A stretch of 64,000 bases of DNA. It comes from Alg239-R122 sp041746135 (lineage in GTDB: Bacteria > Pseudomonadota > Alphaproteobacteria > Sphingomonadales > Sphingomonadaceae). The notes under the pieces are model-generated. The model was given only the letters and a program-made list of their open reading frames with translations. It did no database searches and was not told where the DNA came from. The stretch lies in the NCBI GenBank assembly GCA_041746135.1, contig JBGTHQ010000015.1, forward strand, positions 1 through 64,000, in the 5' to 3' direction. Numbering within the stretch: position 1 is the first letter of the stretch; each line of letters starts with the position of its first letter. The translations under genes and the position numbers were made by a program. Shown in pieces: positions 1 through 8,337 of the stretch.

Positions 1-563
1 CTTTCGGACGGCAGGTAATGGGTGGCGAGGCCCATGGCATAGCATTCCGACCCGTCGAGCCGCGCGCCGGTGAGCGCCAGAAACTGTCCGACCCGGCCCG
101 GCAGGCGCGGCAGGTACCAGCCGCCGCCGACATCGGGGAACAGGCCAATGCCCGTTTCGGGCATGGCGAAGCGCGTGTTTTCGGTGGCAACGCGGAATTT
201 GGCGGGCTGCGACAGGCCGACGCCGCCACCCATGGTGATGCCGTCCATAAAGGCGATGACCGGCTTGGGATAGGTGAACAGCAGGTTGTTGAGCCGGTAT
301 TCGGCATGGAAGAACGCACGCGCGTCCTTGCCGTCCTTCGCCCCCGATTCGGCGAGCATACGAATATCGCCGCCCGCGCAAAAGCCGCGCCCTTCGGCAT
401 GGTCGATCAGCACGGTCTCGACCGCATCATCGTCGCGCCACGCCAACAGCGCGTCGATCATGCCGAGGCACATCGCGGTATCGAGCGCATGCAGCGCCTT
501 GGGACGGTTGAGCCGGATCAGGCCGGCACGGTTCTGCGTCTGGATGATAAGGTTTTCGGTCAT
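1..563 (-). CDS. 3-hydroxyisobutyryl-CoA hydrolase / enoyl-CoA hydratase family protein (3' end outside window)
   Basis: Reading the minus strand from an ATG at 563 gives about 187 residues of a crotonase-fold protein that runs off the window edge, so the C-terminal half is missing. Visible family motifs are an NRPKALHAL stretch near residue 20, an oxyanion-hole segment GRGFCAGGDIRML, and MGGGVGLSQ followed by PETGIGLFPDVGGGWYLPRLPG. The last block is typical of 3-hydroxyisobutyryl-CoA hydrolase rather than of a simple enoyl-CoA hydratase. The enzyme frees 3-hydroxyisobutyrate in valine degradation. It starts 11 bases after the acyl-CoA dehydrogenase stop, and mmsA lies upstream on the same strand; both fit valine catabolism. 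A general enoyl-CoA hydratase remains possible because the C-terminus is not seen. Confidence 0.85.
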   Translation of the reverse strand, partial: MTENLIIQTQNRAGLIRLNRPKALHALDTAMCLGMIDALLAWRDDDAVETVLIDHAEGRGFCAGGDIRMLAESGAKDGKDARAFFHAEYRLNNLLFTYPKPVIAFMDGITMGGGVGLSQPAKFRVATENTRFAMPETGIGLFPDVGGGWYLPRLPGRVGQFLALTGARLDGSECYAMGLATHYLPSE

Positions 564-574
564 AGCGCTATCAC

Positions 575-1720
575 CTACTGCCGCAGCATCTCGCGCGCAA
601 CAATCATCCGCATCACCTGGTTGGTGCCTTCGAGAATCGAATGCACGCGCAAATCGCGCCAGAAACGCTCGATCGGGTAATCCTGTAAATAGCCATAACC
701 GCCGAACAGCTGCAGCGCATCGTTGACGATTTTCGATCCCGAATCGGTGGCCAGCCGCTTGGCCATCGCCGCGAACTTGGTCTTGTCCGCCGCGCCTGCA
801 GTTACTTTGGCCGCCGCCATATAGAGCAGCGCGCGGGCGGCTTCGAGATCGGTCGCCATGTCGGCAAGCATGAACTGGGTATTCTGGAATTCCGAAATGC
901 GCTTGCCGAACTGCTTGCGGTCGCCGGTATAGACCACCGCCTCGTCGAGACAGCGCTGCGCCCCGCCCAGCGAACAGGCGCCGATATTGAGGCGGCCGCC
1001 GTCGAGGCCCATCATCGCAAAACGAAAGCCATCGCCTTCCTTGCCGACACGGTTTTCCACCGGCACGCGGACATTGTCGAACATCACTTGCCGCGTCGGT
1101 TGCGAATGCCAGCCCAGTTTCTTTTCGTTCGCGCCGAACGTGACGCCGTCCATATCCTTTTCGATGACCAGGCAGCTGATGCCCTTGGGACCATCCTCGC
1201 CGGTGCGCACCATGGTGACATAGATTTCATTCTCGCCCGCGCCGGAAATAAACTGTTTCGTGCCGTTCACGACATAATGGTCGCCGTCCAATACTGCCTT
1301 TGTCTTGAGCGCCGCCGCGTCGGAGCCGCTGCCCGGCTCGGTCAGGCAATAGGACGCGATTTTCTCCATGCCGACCAGATCGGGCAGGAACTTGTCCTTC
1401 ACCTCGGCCCCGCCAAACCGGTCGATCATCCAGCTTGCCATATTGTGGATCGAGATAAAGGCAGAGGTCGAGGGACAGCCATAGGCCATCGCCTCCATAA
1501 TCAGCGCCGCCTCAAGCCGGCCCAATCCGATCCCGCCGCTTTCCTCGCTCACATAGATCGATGCGAAGCCCAGCCCCGCCGCTTTGCGGATCGTGTCGCG
1601 CGGAAAGATATGCTCCTCGTCCCATTGGGCGGCATGCGGCGTGATTTCGTCCGCGGTAAACTTGCGCGCCATATCCTGAATCGCAAGCTGGTCTTCGGTC
1701 AGTTCGAACTGGTGGGTCAT
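575..1720 (-). CDS. acyl-CoA dehydrogenase, probably isobutyryl-CoA dehydrogenase
   Basis: A 381-residue FAD-dependent acyl-CoA dehydrogenase of normal family length. The first family signature, CLTEPGSGSDAA, lies at residues 125-136. The C-terminal signature contains QLFGGYGY and ends with ILEGTNQ, where Glu364 is the expected catalytic base. The reaction is alpha,beta-dehydrogenation of a short branched acyl-CoA, passing electrons to ETF. Substrate assignment to isobutyryl-CoA is inference from the neighbours: an HIBCH-like gene 11 bases downstream and mmsA upstream give three steps of valine degradation. The ATG start overlaps the stop of the polysaccharide deacetylase gene by 4 bases (ATGA), so translation is probably coupled. 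Confidence 0.9.
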   Translation of the reverse strand: MTHQFELTEDQLAIQDMARKFTADEITPHAAQWDEEHIFPRDTIRKAAGLGFASIYVSEESGGIGLGRLEAALIMEAMAYGCPSTSAFISIHNMASWMIDRFGGAEVKDKFLPDLVGMEKIASYCLTEPGSGSDAAALKTKAVLDGDHYVVNGTKQFISGAGENEIYVTMVRTGEDGPKGISCLVIEKDMDGVTFGANEKKLGWHSQPTRQVMFDNVRVPVENRVGKEGDGFRFAMMGLDGGRLNIGACSLGGAQRCLDEAVVYTGDRKQFGKRISEFQNTQFMLADMATDLEAARALLYMAAAKVTAGAADKTKFAAMAKRLATDSGSKIVNDALQLFGGYGYLQDYPIERFWRDLRVHSILEGTNQVMRMIVAREMLRQ

Positions 1721-2661
1721 TCCTGCGTTTTTTCCTTCAGCACCCGCTCGGCAAAAACCTTGTCGGCAAGCGGAATATAATTGCGTTCATACCATCTAGG
1801 CGATGGCAGCCCTTTTTGCCACGCCAAAGCTTCGGTAAGCGTTCCCTGCGCGGAAGGGACATCGGGCATTTCGCGCGACAGGGGATCGGCAAATGCTTCA
1901 TCCGCGGTGATAATCGTCCACCCTTCCGCACGCAACGCGGCGACCACATCCTCGATAAACAGGGCCGCCAGATCGGTTTCATGGAGGAGATAGACATGCG
2001 CGGGCGAGCGGCCCAGCGTGGTGATGGCCAGCGCATCGTAAAAACTGGCAGCATCGACCATCGTTTCGATATAGAGCGCGCGCAGCGCCTGCATATCGAT
2101 CGGCTTGCCCGCTTCCACCGCTTGTTTCGTCAGCGTTTCCATATTCCAGTCGGAGCTGTCGACCGTGACATAGCCATTGCGCAGACCGCGCGCGGCAAGG
2201 CCGTCGCGAATCGCTTCGCGCTTCGGCTTGTCCTTGCCGCCCTCGTCGAGAAAAGGGAAACGGAACCACGGGCGATAGCCTTCACGGCCTTTCAGCCACA
2301 TCTCCGCCGCATCGATATCGGCAAGATACGCGTCGGCATCGGTTTGCGAGAGATGCGGGTGGGTGTTGCTGTGATTGGTTATCACATGACCGGCCGCGAC
2401 ATAGGCCATGATCCGGTCCTCGCCGCCGACACCGAAAGGTTCATCCAGATGGGCGGGATTGATGAAAAATGCAGCCTGTTCGACACCGGCGCGTTTCAGC
2501 GCCGCAATCAGCTTTACCGTGCGTTCGTCGGACGTAAGAAACGCACCCGGCGCGCGCGGCACATCGTCGAATGTCAGCGCAATCCGCTTTTGCGCCTGCA
2601 GCGGCGCGGCCCAAATGGCGGCCACCGCGCACAGGATCAGGAAAAGCCCGCGCGCGCTCAC
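1717..2661 (-). CDS. exported polysaccharide deacetylase (NodB homology) family protein
   Basis: A 314-residue protein with a GTG start and a clear signal peptide (about residues 1-24, ending PLQAQ), so it is probably periplasmic. The NodB-type metal site is visible: TFDD with Asp32/Asp33 and an H-x3-H motif at His97 and His101 (NHSNTHPHL). The family removes acyl groups from carbohydrate polymers such as peptidoglycan or chitin-like glycans; the actual substrate cannot be told from sequence. The gene directly follows the stop of a lipoprotein gene and overlaps acyl-CoA dehydrogenase by 4 bases. It therefore sits inside an operon whose other enzymes belong to valine catabolism, which is an unexpected place for a cell-envelope enzyme. 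Confidence 0.82.
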   Translation of the reverse strand: MSARGLFLILCAVAAIWAAPLQAQKRIALTFDDVPRAPGAFLTSDERTVKLIAALKRAGVEQAAFFINPAHLDEPFGVGGEDRIMAYVAAGHVITNHSNTHPHLSQTDADAYLADIDAAEMWLKGREGYRPWFRFPFLDEGGKDKPKREAIRDGLAARGLRNGYVTVDSSDWNMETLTKQAVEAGKPIDMQALRALYIETMVDAASFYDALAITTLGRSPAHVYLLHETDLAALFIEDVVAALRAEGWTIITADEAFADPLSREMPDVPSAQGTLTEALAWQKGLPSPRWYERNYIPLADKVFAERVLKEKTQE

Positions 2662-3240
2662 CTATCGGGGACACTTTTTATAGAATATCGGCCCCGGCCG
2701 CGCGTTATCGCCATATTCGCGCATCACGAGCGTCTTGCCCCCGTCCTGCACATCGAAGACATAATCACCCCGTGTCGGCGTATCGGCATAGGTCGTGTCG
2801 TACGTCGCGCGAATGCGGCTGGCACTGCGTTCCTGTACAGTCAGAAGCCGTCCGCCCTGTTCGAAAAAGCTGAATCCGTCGGCGCGGATGTTCAGGATCT
2901 TGCCCATGTTCTTAGAATCCGAATTGACGCATTGTGCCGCTGTCACATTTTGCACGTCTCGTCCAGATGCCCCCGCGACCGGCGCTATGATCTCGCGCCA
3001 TTTGCCGCGTACGGCCAGTGGAATGGATTTCTCCATTGTCGCATCGGCGGGTGGGACGGCACCGCTGCCATTGCCGCCATCGGGCTCGACCGGGATCTGG
3101 ACAGCGTCTGGCGGCGTGGCCGGGTTACCGTCATCACTGCTTCGTTCGTCCTGCACGGTCCCACTACTACTGTCGGCAGGTACGTCCGCATTGCAAGCGG
3201 CCAGAACCACTGTCAGTGCAAGTATCGCAAGTTTTTTCAT
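2662..3240 (-). CDS. putative lipoprotein, paralogue of the upstream gene
   Basis: I do not recognise a named family. The start is placed at the ATG at 3240, giving 192 residues beginning MKKLAIL, because a lipoprotein signal with lipobox VLAAC follows at once; an ATG at 3264 is also in frame. After the lipidated Cys comes a low-complexity Asp/Ser/Pro linker. A globular C-terminal domain follows, with RGKWRE, ERSAS and a DVQDGGKTLVMRE segment, ending GPIFYKKCPR. The same signal peptide, linker and domain pattern occurs in the protein at 3261-3812, so the two look like tandem duplicates. Both sit between mmsA and the deacetylase on the same strand. Anchoring in the envelope is likely; function is unknown. 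Confidence 0.7.
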   Translation of the reverse strand: MKKLAILALTVVLAACNADVPADSSSGTVQDERSSDDGNPATPPDAVQIPVEPDGGNGSGAVPPADATMEKSIPLAVRGKWREIIAPVAGASGRDVQNVTAAQCVNSDSKNMGKILNIRADGFSFFEQGGRLLTVQERSASRIRATYDTTYADTPTRGDYVFDVQDGGKTLVMREYGDNARPGPIFYKKCPR

Positions 3241-3260
3241 TGGCCAAGTCTCCATTGCAA

Positions 3261-3812
3261 TCATGTCCCACAGCTGGCGTAACGGATAGGCCCGGCGGCT
3301 GCGCCTTTGCCGGTTTCATGGCGAACCAGCGTTTGGCCATCATCCTGTAGGTCCAGCGTCATCGTGCGCTTCCAGGTCTCGCCCTCACCGGAAAAATCGA
3401 ATTCTGCCACGATCGTGCTGGCCGACTTTTCTTTCACCGACGCCATGATGCCGCGCGATTCATAGAATTCGAGCGTTTTGGGGCCGATTTTCAACAGCCC
3501 CTTGGCATCGCCCCGTGTCGATGTGCAATCACCGGGTACCAGCGCCCAGCGCCCCTGGATCGGTGCCGGAATCGCGGCCACCGCCTCACCGACCTTTGGG
3601 TCGACGCGCGGCAGGTCAGATGTGCCGGGACCAGAGGGGTCCGCAATCCTGCCGGACGTATCGGACAGTGCATCGGTATCGGACGGTTGTTCAGTAGGCA
3701 GCGCCGGTTCGTCGGGCGTTACCCGGTCGCCATCCTTGTTTTCAGGCGGATTGCCGCCGCATGCGGCCAATACGAATGTGAGTGTGAGTGCCAGTATGGC
3801 CGATTTTTTCAT
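3261..3812 (-). CDS. putative lipoprotein, paralogue of the downstream gene
   Basis: A 183-residue protein starting MKKSAILALT with lipobox VLAACGG, so a lipidated envelope protein is likely. A Pro/Asp/Ser-rich linker of about 60 residues precedes a domain with QGRWALVPGDC, EKSAS, and DLQDDGQTLVRHE near the C-terminus, ending GPIRYASCGT. These match RGKW, ERSAS and DVQDGGKTLVMRE at the same places in the 2662-3240 protein, including a shared Cys close to the C-terminus. The spacing to the next gene is 20 bases if that gene starts at 3240. It lies 78 bases downstream of the mmsA stop. No enzymatic motif was found and the family is unknown to me. Confidence 0.7.
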   Translation of the reverse strand: MKKSAILALTLTFVLAACGGNPPENKDGDRVTPDEPALPTEQPSDTDALSDTSGRIADPSGPGTSDLPRVDPKVGEAVAAIPAPIQGRWALVPGDCTSTRGDAKGLLKIGPKTLEFYESRGIMASVKEKSASTIVAEFDFSGEGETWKRTMTLDLQDDGQTLVRHETGKGAAAGPIRYASCGT

Positions 3813-3890
3813 GCCGCGTCGCTCCTTTTCGATGAGCCATATCCCCTTATCAACCCCTCCGCCGGGCCCGGGTTCCTCGGCCCCGTTCCG

Positions 3891-5396
3891 CTAGCCCATT
3901 GTGGGGATGACAAAGGCATCATTGCCTTCGGAGATACCGGCGGTGCCGTCGGGCCAGCGCTGGGTGACGGTCTTGACCTTGGTCCAGAACTTGACGCCTT
4001 CCATGCCGTGCTGGTTGGTGTCGCCGAACGCCGAGCGTTTCCAGCCGCCAAAGCTGTGATAGGCCACCGGCACCGGAATCGGAACGTTGATACCGACCAT
4101 GCCGACATTGACACGGGTGGCGAACTCGCGCGCGGCATGGCCGTTGCGGGTGAAGATCGCGACGCCGTTGCCATATTGATGGCTGCTCGGCAGCGCAACG
4201 GCTTCTTCGAAGCTTTCCGCGCGCACGATTTGCAGCACGGGGCCGAAAATCTCTTCCTTGTAGCTTTCCATTTCGGGTTTGACATGGTCGAACAGACTGG
4301 GTCCGATGAAAAAGCCTTTCTCGTGGCCCTGCAATTCGAATCCGCGGCCGTCGACCACCAGCTCGGCGCCTTCGTCGACACCGGTCTGGATCCAGTTTTC
4401 GACGCGCTGTTTGTGCGCGGCGTTGACGACGGGGCCGTAATGCGCCTCCTCATCAGTGGAGATACCGACGCGCAGCGCCTCCATTGCCGGGATCATCTTT
4501 TCGCGCAGGGCGTTGGCGGTCTTCTCGCCCACCGGCACCACCACCGGCAAGGCCATGCAGCGTTCCCCCGCCGAACCGAACGCCGCGCCCGACAAGTCGT
4601 TCACAACTTGGTCTAGATCCGCATCGGGCATGACGATACCGTGGTTTTTCGCGCCGCCCATGGCCTGCACGCGCTTGCCCGCCGCGACGCCGCGATTATA
4701 GACGTGATGCGCGATGTCGGACGAGCCGACAAAGCTCACCGCGCCGATCGCCGGATGGTCAAGGATCGCATCGACCATTTCCTTGTCGCCGTGCAGGCAT
4801 TGCAAAATCCCCTCGGGCAGCCCGGCTTCGAGCATCAGTTCGGTGAGCCGCACCGGGCAGCTCGGATCGCGCTCGGATGGTTTGAGGATAAAGGCGTTAC
4901 CGGTCGCAATCGCCGGGCCAAACATCCACATCGGGATCATCGCCGGAAAGTTGAACGGGGTGATGCCCGCGCCGATGCCGATCGGCTGGCGCATCGAATA
5001 GACGTCGATACCGGGCCCCGCGCCCTGCGTATATTCACCTTTCAGAACATGCGGGATGCCGCAGCAGAATTCGATCACTTCCAGCCCGCGCTGCACATCG
5101 CCCTTGGCATCGGCGATGACTTTGCCATGTTCTTTCGACAGCAATCCTGCCAGCTCGTCCATATGGGCCTCGACCAGTTCCTTGAAGCGGAACATCACCC
5201 GCGCGCGCCGCTGCGGGTTGGTCGCCGCCCATGCCGGTTGCGCCGCCAGCGCGGCATCGACCGCCGCGTCGAGTTCGGCCTGTCCGCCGAGCGTCACTTT
5301 CGCCTGCACATCGCCCTGGTTGGGATCGAAAACGTCGCTGGTACGCGTGGACGGGGTCGCCGGTGTTCCGGCCATGACATGGGTAATCGTGCGCAT
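3891..5396 (-). CDS. mmsA: methylmalonate-semialdehyde dehydrogenase (CoA-acylating)
   Basis: A 501-residue aldehyde dehydrogenase superfamily enzyme of normal MmsA length. It converts methylmalonate semialdehyde (or malonate semialdehyde) to propionyl-CoA (acetyl-CoA) with NAD and CoA, the last dedicated step of valine degradation. MmsA-specific features are PFNFPAMIPMWMF at about residue 147-159 and the catalytic Cys280 in GSAGERCMALPV, with Met-Ala following the Cys instead of the Thr-Ala-Ala of many hydrolytic aldehyde dehydrogenases. An AGGAG-type ribosome site lies just upstream of the ATG at 5396. Acyl-CoA dehydrogenase and the HIBCH-like hydrolase on the same strand complete most of the pathway; the 3-hydroxyisobutyrate dehydrogenase gene is not in the window. 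Confidence 0.93.
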   Translation of the reverse strand: MRTITHVMAGTPATPSTRTSDVFDPNQGDVQAKVTLGGQAELDAAVDAALAAQPAWAATNPQRRARVMFRFKELVEAHMDELAGLLSKEHGKVIADAKGDVQRGLEVIEFCCGIPHVLKGEYTQGAGPGIDVYSMRQPIGIGAGITPFNFPAMIPMWMFGPAIATGNAFILKPSERDPSCPVRLTELMLEAGLPEGILQCLHGDKEMVDAILDHPAIGAVSFVGSSDIAHHVYNRGVAAGKRVQAMGGAKNHGIVMPDADLDQVVNDLSGAAFGSAGERCMALPVVVPVGEKTANALREKMIPAMEALRVGISTDEEAHYGPVVNAAHKQRVENWIQTGVDEGAELVVDGRGFELQGHEKGFFIGPSLFDHVKPEMESYKEEIFGPVLQIVRAESFEEAVALPSSHQYGNGVAIFTRNGHAAREFATRVNVGMVGINVPIPVPVAYHSFGGWKRSAFGDTNQHGMEGVKFWTKVKTVTQRWPDGTAGISEGNDAFVIPTMG

Positions 5397-5480
5397 TGTT
5401 GGCTCCTGCTTATATTTTTGCGCATTATGGACTTTGAAATATAATTACTCAAGCGCCGTGAGCGGCTATTTATTCCGGTT

Positions 5481-5584
5481 CGTCACCCCGGACCTGACCC
5501 GGGGTCCAGAGAGGCAAACGCAGCGCTTTAGCGCTCTGGATGCTGACCCGAAGGGCAAGCGCAGCTAATCGAGTTCAGCATGAC
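5481..5584. repeat. palindromic intergenic repeat, sphingomonad type
   Basis: The segment opens with CGTCACCCCGG and closes with GTTCAGCATGAC, giving GTCA/TGAC-like ends. Inside are an imperfect CCCCGG...CCCGGGG palindrome at 5486-5504, CCAGAG paired with CTCTGG at 5506-5511 and 5534-5539, and a perfect AGCGCT-TT-AGCGCT palindrome at 5522-5535. Short elements with this composition are scattered between genes in sphingomonad genomes; that comparison is from memory. Its right end contains the first possible ATG of the EamA transporter gene at 5580. Confidence 0.55.
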
Positions 5585-6599
5585 AAATGAAGATAATGGG
5601 TTGCGAAAATTACCATTGCACGCACAGTCGGCACGGCTATCACGAGTAGCTCGCCATAAAAGGTTCCTTATACTGCCCGCATCCTCCGCCCCTGACCTGA
5701 CCGCCCCGCAAAACCGGCCGCTGCCGGGCATTGCTGTGCGGCTGCTCGCCATTGCCAGCCTCGCCTGCATGTTCGTGTGCGTCAAGCTGGCGGCGGAGCG
5801 CGGTACGCATATTATCGAGCTGCTCTTCTATCGCCAGGGTTTCGCGCTCGTCCTGCTGCTGCCCTTTTTCCTCGCCGGTCCGGGACTGGCTGCGCTCAAG
5901 ACCGACTATCCTAAACTGCACGTCACGCGGATGGTGATAGGGCTGACCGGGATGGGCTTCAATTTCTGGGCGGTGTCGCTGCTGCCGCTCGCCGAAGCGA
6001 CCACGATCGGGTTTATGGTGCCGATATTCGCCACCCTGCTGTCGGTGCTATTGCTCGCCGAATTTGTCGGCATCCACCGCTGGGTCGCCATTATCCTGGG
6101 CTTTATCGGCGTGCTGATCGTGGTGCAGCCGGGCGACGGGCATATTCCGCTGGCCGGCGCCGCGGTCGCCATTACCGGCGCGCTGTTCACCGCTTGGGTA
6201 AGCGTGCTGATCCGCCAGCTCGGCCGCACTGAAAAGCCCGCCACTACGGTGTTCTGGTTCACTGTCTCGTCGCTGCCCGTGCTCGCCATCGGCATGCTGT
6301 TTTTCGGGCGGGGCCATGATGCGCAGACCTGGACACTGATCGCGGGGGCGGGCCTGTTCGGTTCGATCGGGCAGATCACGCTCACTGCGTCGCTGCGGCT
6401 CGCGCCGGTCTCGACCATATTGTCGATGGATTATAGCAGCCTGATCTGGGCGACGCTGTTCGGCTATTTGATCTGGGATAACTGGCCCGGCCCCGCCACG
6501 TGGATCGGTGCACCGGTCATTATCGGCTGCGGCCTCTATATTGCGTGGCGAGAGCACCGCCTGAGCAAGGCCAGACTTGTCCAAGCTTCTGCAAGCTGA
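5580..6599 (+). CDS. EamA/DMT family transporter
   Basis: A membrane protein of up to 339 residues with about ten hydrophobic segments arranged as two EamA repeats, the usual drug/metabolite transporter fold. Segments such as LLPLAEATTIGFMVPIFATLLSVLLL (first repeat) and the matching RLAPVSTILSMDYSSLIWATLFGYLIW (second repeat) are family hallmarks. The substrate cannot be predicted. The start is uncertain: the first ATG (5580) falls in the end of the intergenic repeat, and the first 45 residues are hydrophilic and unlike the family. In-frame TTG codons at 5601 and 5616 are alternatives. No other gene overlaps it and it appears to be a single-gene unit. Confidence 0.82.
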   Translation: MTNEDNGLRKLPLHAQSARLSRVARHKRFLILPASSAPDLTAPQNRPLPGIAVRLLAIASLACMFVCVKLAAERGTHIIELLFYRQGFALVLLLPFFLAGPGLAALKTDYPKLHVTRMVIGLTGMGFNFWAVSLLPLAEATTIGFMVPIFATLLSVLLLAEFVGIHRWVAIILGFIGVLIVVQPGDGHIPLAGAAVAITGALFTAWVSVLIRQLGRTEKPATTVFWFTVSSLPVLAIGMLFFGRGHDAQTWTLIAGAGLFGSIGQITLTASLRLAPVSTILSMDYSSLIWATLFGYLIWDNWPGPATWIGAPVIIGCGLYIAWREHRLSKARLVQASAS

Positions 6600-6862
6600 A
6601 CCTATTCTGCCAAGCTTGTTAACTTGTGCGTAATAATCTGTTGCGGCAAAGTCACAATATATTCGGTTCCGGACATTAATCGCTATTTTCAGGAACCGGC
6701 TTCAGAAATGCACGTTGTCCCGGTTCTATGAGTCCCGGAAAGCAATTTGCTTGTTTTTCAGGACAATGGAATGCCTACGCGGACTAATGCGCAGACGGAC
6801 ACAATGTGTGCGGAAATCGTATTGGGCTGTGCAATTTTGAATTCCCCAACTGGAGTAATATT

Positions 6863-7561
6863 GTGAAAAAATATATTTTACCCGTTCTGATCGCCGGCTC
6901 TGTCGCCGTTCCTGCCATGGCGCAGGAAGCATCGCCTTTCACCGGTCCCCGCGTCGAAGTGCTGGGCGGCTATGACACGCTGCGCACGGGCAGCGATGCC
7001 GACACCGACACCGGCGACGGCCTGTTCGACAATGACGGTCCCGATGAATCGGTCGATGGCGTCAATTATGGTTTCGGCCTCGGTTACGATTTCAACCTGA
7101 ATGGCATCGTTCTGGGTGTCGAAGGCGAGTTTATGGAATCGACGGCTGAACAGGATTCGGACGAGGCCCTAAACGCACCGTTCGGTTACAGCATCGACGT
7201 CAGCCGCGATTTGTATCTCGGCGCACGGCTCGGTTACCAGGTCGCGCCGTCCACGCTTGTCTATGCCAAGGGCGGTTATACCAGCACGCGCGTTCGCGCC
7301 GCATTCGAGGACGGCATCGACGATGACAATCGCGATTTCAACTTCGACACGGCCGAGAGCGTAGAAGGATACCGCGTTGGTGCCGGTGTTGAACAGCTGC
7401 TGGGCGACTCGCTCGGCTTCGGTAACGCCTATGCCAAATTGGAATACCGCTATTCCAACTATAGCAACCTGTCCTATGACGACGACGTGTTTGCCGACGA
7501 TCAGGTCAAAATCGACCTCGACCGTCACCAGGTCATCGCCGGTCTGGGCATTCGCTTCTAA
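6863..7561 (+). CDS. outer-membrane beta-barrel protein (OmpA-like / Omp25-type porin family)
   Basis: A GTG start at 6863 follows a GGAG ribosome site at 6852 and gives 232 residues beginning with a signal peptide that ends AMAQE. The mature part has alternating hydrophobic and polar residues, typical barrel strands such as VNYGFGLGYDF and LYLGARLGYQV, many Asp/Gly-rich loops, and a C-terminal IAGLGIRF ending in Phe, the outer-membrane insertion signal. This is the eight-stranded opacity/Omp25 type. Acidic loops (DADTDTGDG, DDDNRDF) may bind cations; that is inference. The 263-base gap before it (6600-6862) holds one 7-base inverted repeat (6664-6670/6692-6698) and presumably the promoter. 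A strong terminator follows. Confidence 0.85.
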   Translation: MKKYILPVLIAGSVAVPAMAQEASPFTGPRVEVLGGYDTLRTGSDADTDTGDGLFDNDGPDESVDGVNYGFGLGYDFNLNGIVLGVEGEFMESTAEQDSDEALNAPFGYSIDVSRDLYLGARLGYQVAPSTLVYAKGGYTSTRVRAAFEDGIDDDNRDFNFDTAESVEGYRVGAGVEQLLGDSLGFGNAYAKLEYRYSNYSNLSYDDDVFADDQVKIDLDRHQVIAGLGIRF

Positions 7562-7582
7562 GCGATACTGCATCATATAAGG

Positions 7583-7618
7583 AAAAGCCGCGCGGGAGCG
7601 ATTCCGCGCGGCTTTTTT
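7583..7618 (+). terminator. rho-independent terminator of the outer-membrane protein gene
   Basis: Nine-base GC stem GCCGCGCGG / CCGCGCGGC with an eight-base loop, preceded by AAAA and followed by six T residues, 21 bases after the stop codon. Confidence 0.92.
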
Positions 7619-7704
7619 ATGGTCCCGATTGGCGGCGAGCGGTTTCACCCGTGGACAGATGCGGGACATTTGCATTTCGGCTTCAACGCTGTCACTCTCC
7701 CGTC

Positions 7705-8337
7705 ATGGATATCATTCAAATTCTAGGCATGGCAGGCAGCCTCAGCCTGTTATCGGGATGGCGACTTTATCTCACGATATTTGCCGCCGGTCTTGCCATG
7801 CAGAGCGGCTGGATCGACCTGCCCGACAATCTTCACATGCTGGACGCACTGGGCAATCCGTGGGTGATCGGCATCAGTGCAGTCGGGGCGCTGGCCGAAT
7901 TTTTCGCCGACAAGGTCGCGTGGCTCGACAGCATCTGGGACGGCCTGCATTCGGTGATACGCCCGGTCGGCGGCGCGCTGCTGGCGCTGGCGGTGGTCGA
8001 TGCGCATGACCCGGTGTGGCAGGTTGCGAGTTTCCTGCTCGGCGGCGGCGCGGCATTCCTGAGCCACGGCGCCAAGGCGAGCACACGCGCGGCGATCAAT
8101 GTCAGCCCCGAACCGGTCAGCAATATCGTCGTGTCGACCGGAGAGGATATCGCCACCGGCGGATTGCTGGTGCTGGTACTTGCCAATCCCGAAATCGCGA
8201 TTGCAGTCGCGCTGGTCTTGGGCGCGCTTACTATCTGGCTGTATATCGTCGCGCGGCGCATCTGGAAAAAGATCCGCCGGGTCTTTCCCGAAGGCAAGTT
8301 CGACCGGCCACCTGAAGAAATTGGACCGCGCCGGTAA
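7705..8337 (+). CDS. DUF4126 family membrane protein
   Basis: The ATG at 7705 gives 210 residues starting MDIIQILGMAGSL; an in-frame GTG at 7651 would add an untypical stretch. Four to five hydrophobic segments are visible (residues about 5-30, 45-65, 85-120, 145-185). The central motif FLLGGGAAFLSHGAKASTRAAINVSPEPVSNI is the DUF4126 hallmark. The C-terminus is basic and probably cytoplasmic. No function is established for the family. It stands alone downstream of the terminator at 7583-7618. Confidence 0.8.
   Translation: MDIIQILGMAGSLSLLSGWRLYLTIFAAGLAMQSGWIDLPDNLHMLDALGNPWVIGISAVGALAEFFADKVAWLDSIWDGLHSVIRPVGGALLALAVVDAHDPVWQVASFLLGGGAAFLSHGAKASTRAAINVSPEPVSNIVVSTGEDIATGGLLVLVLANPEIAIAVALVLGALTIWLYIVARRIWKKIRRVFPEGKFDRPPEEIGPRR

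Noticed and set aside
1816..3282. Long plus-strand open frame of 488 codons
   Set aside because: It runs antisense to the deacetylase and lipoprotein genes; His/Arg-rich composition is that of a shadow frame in G+C-rich DNA.
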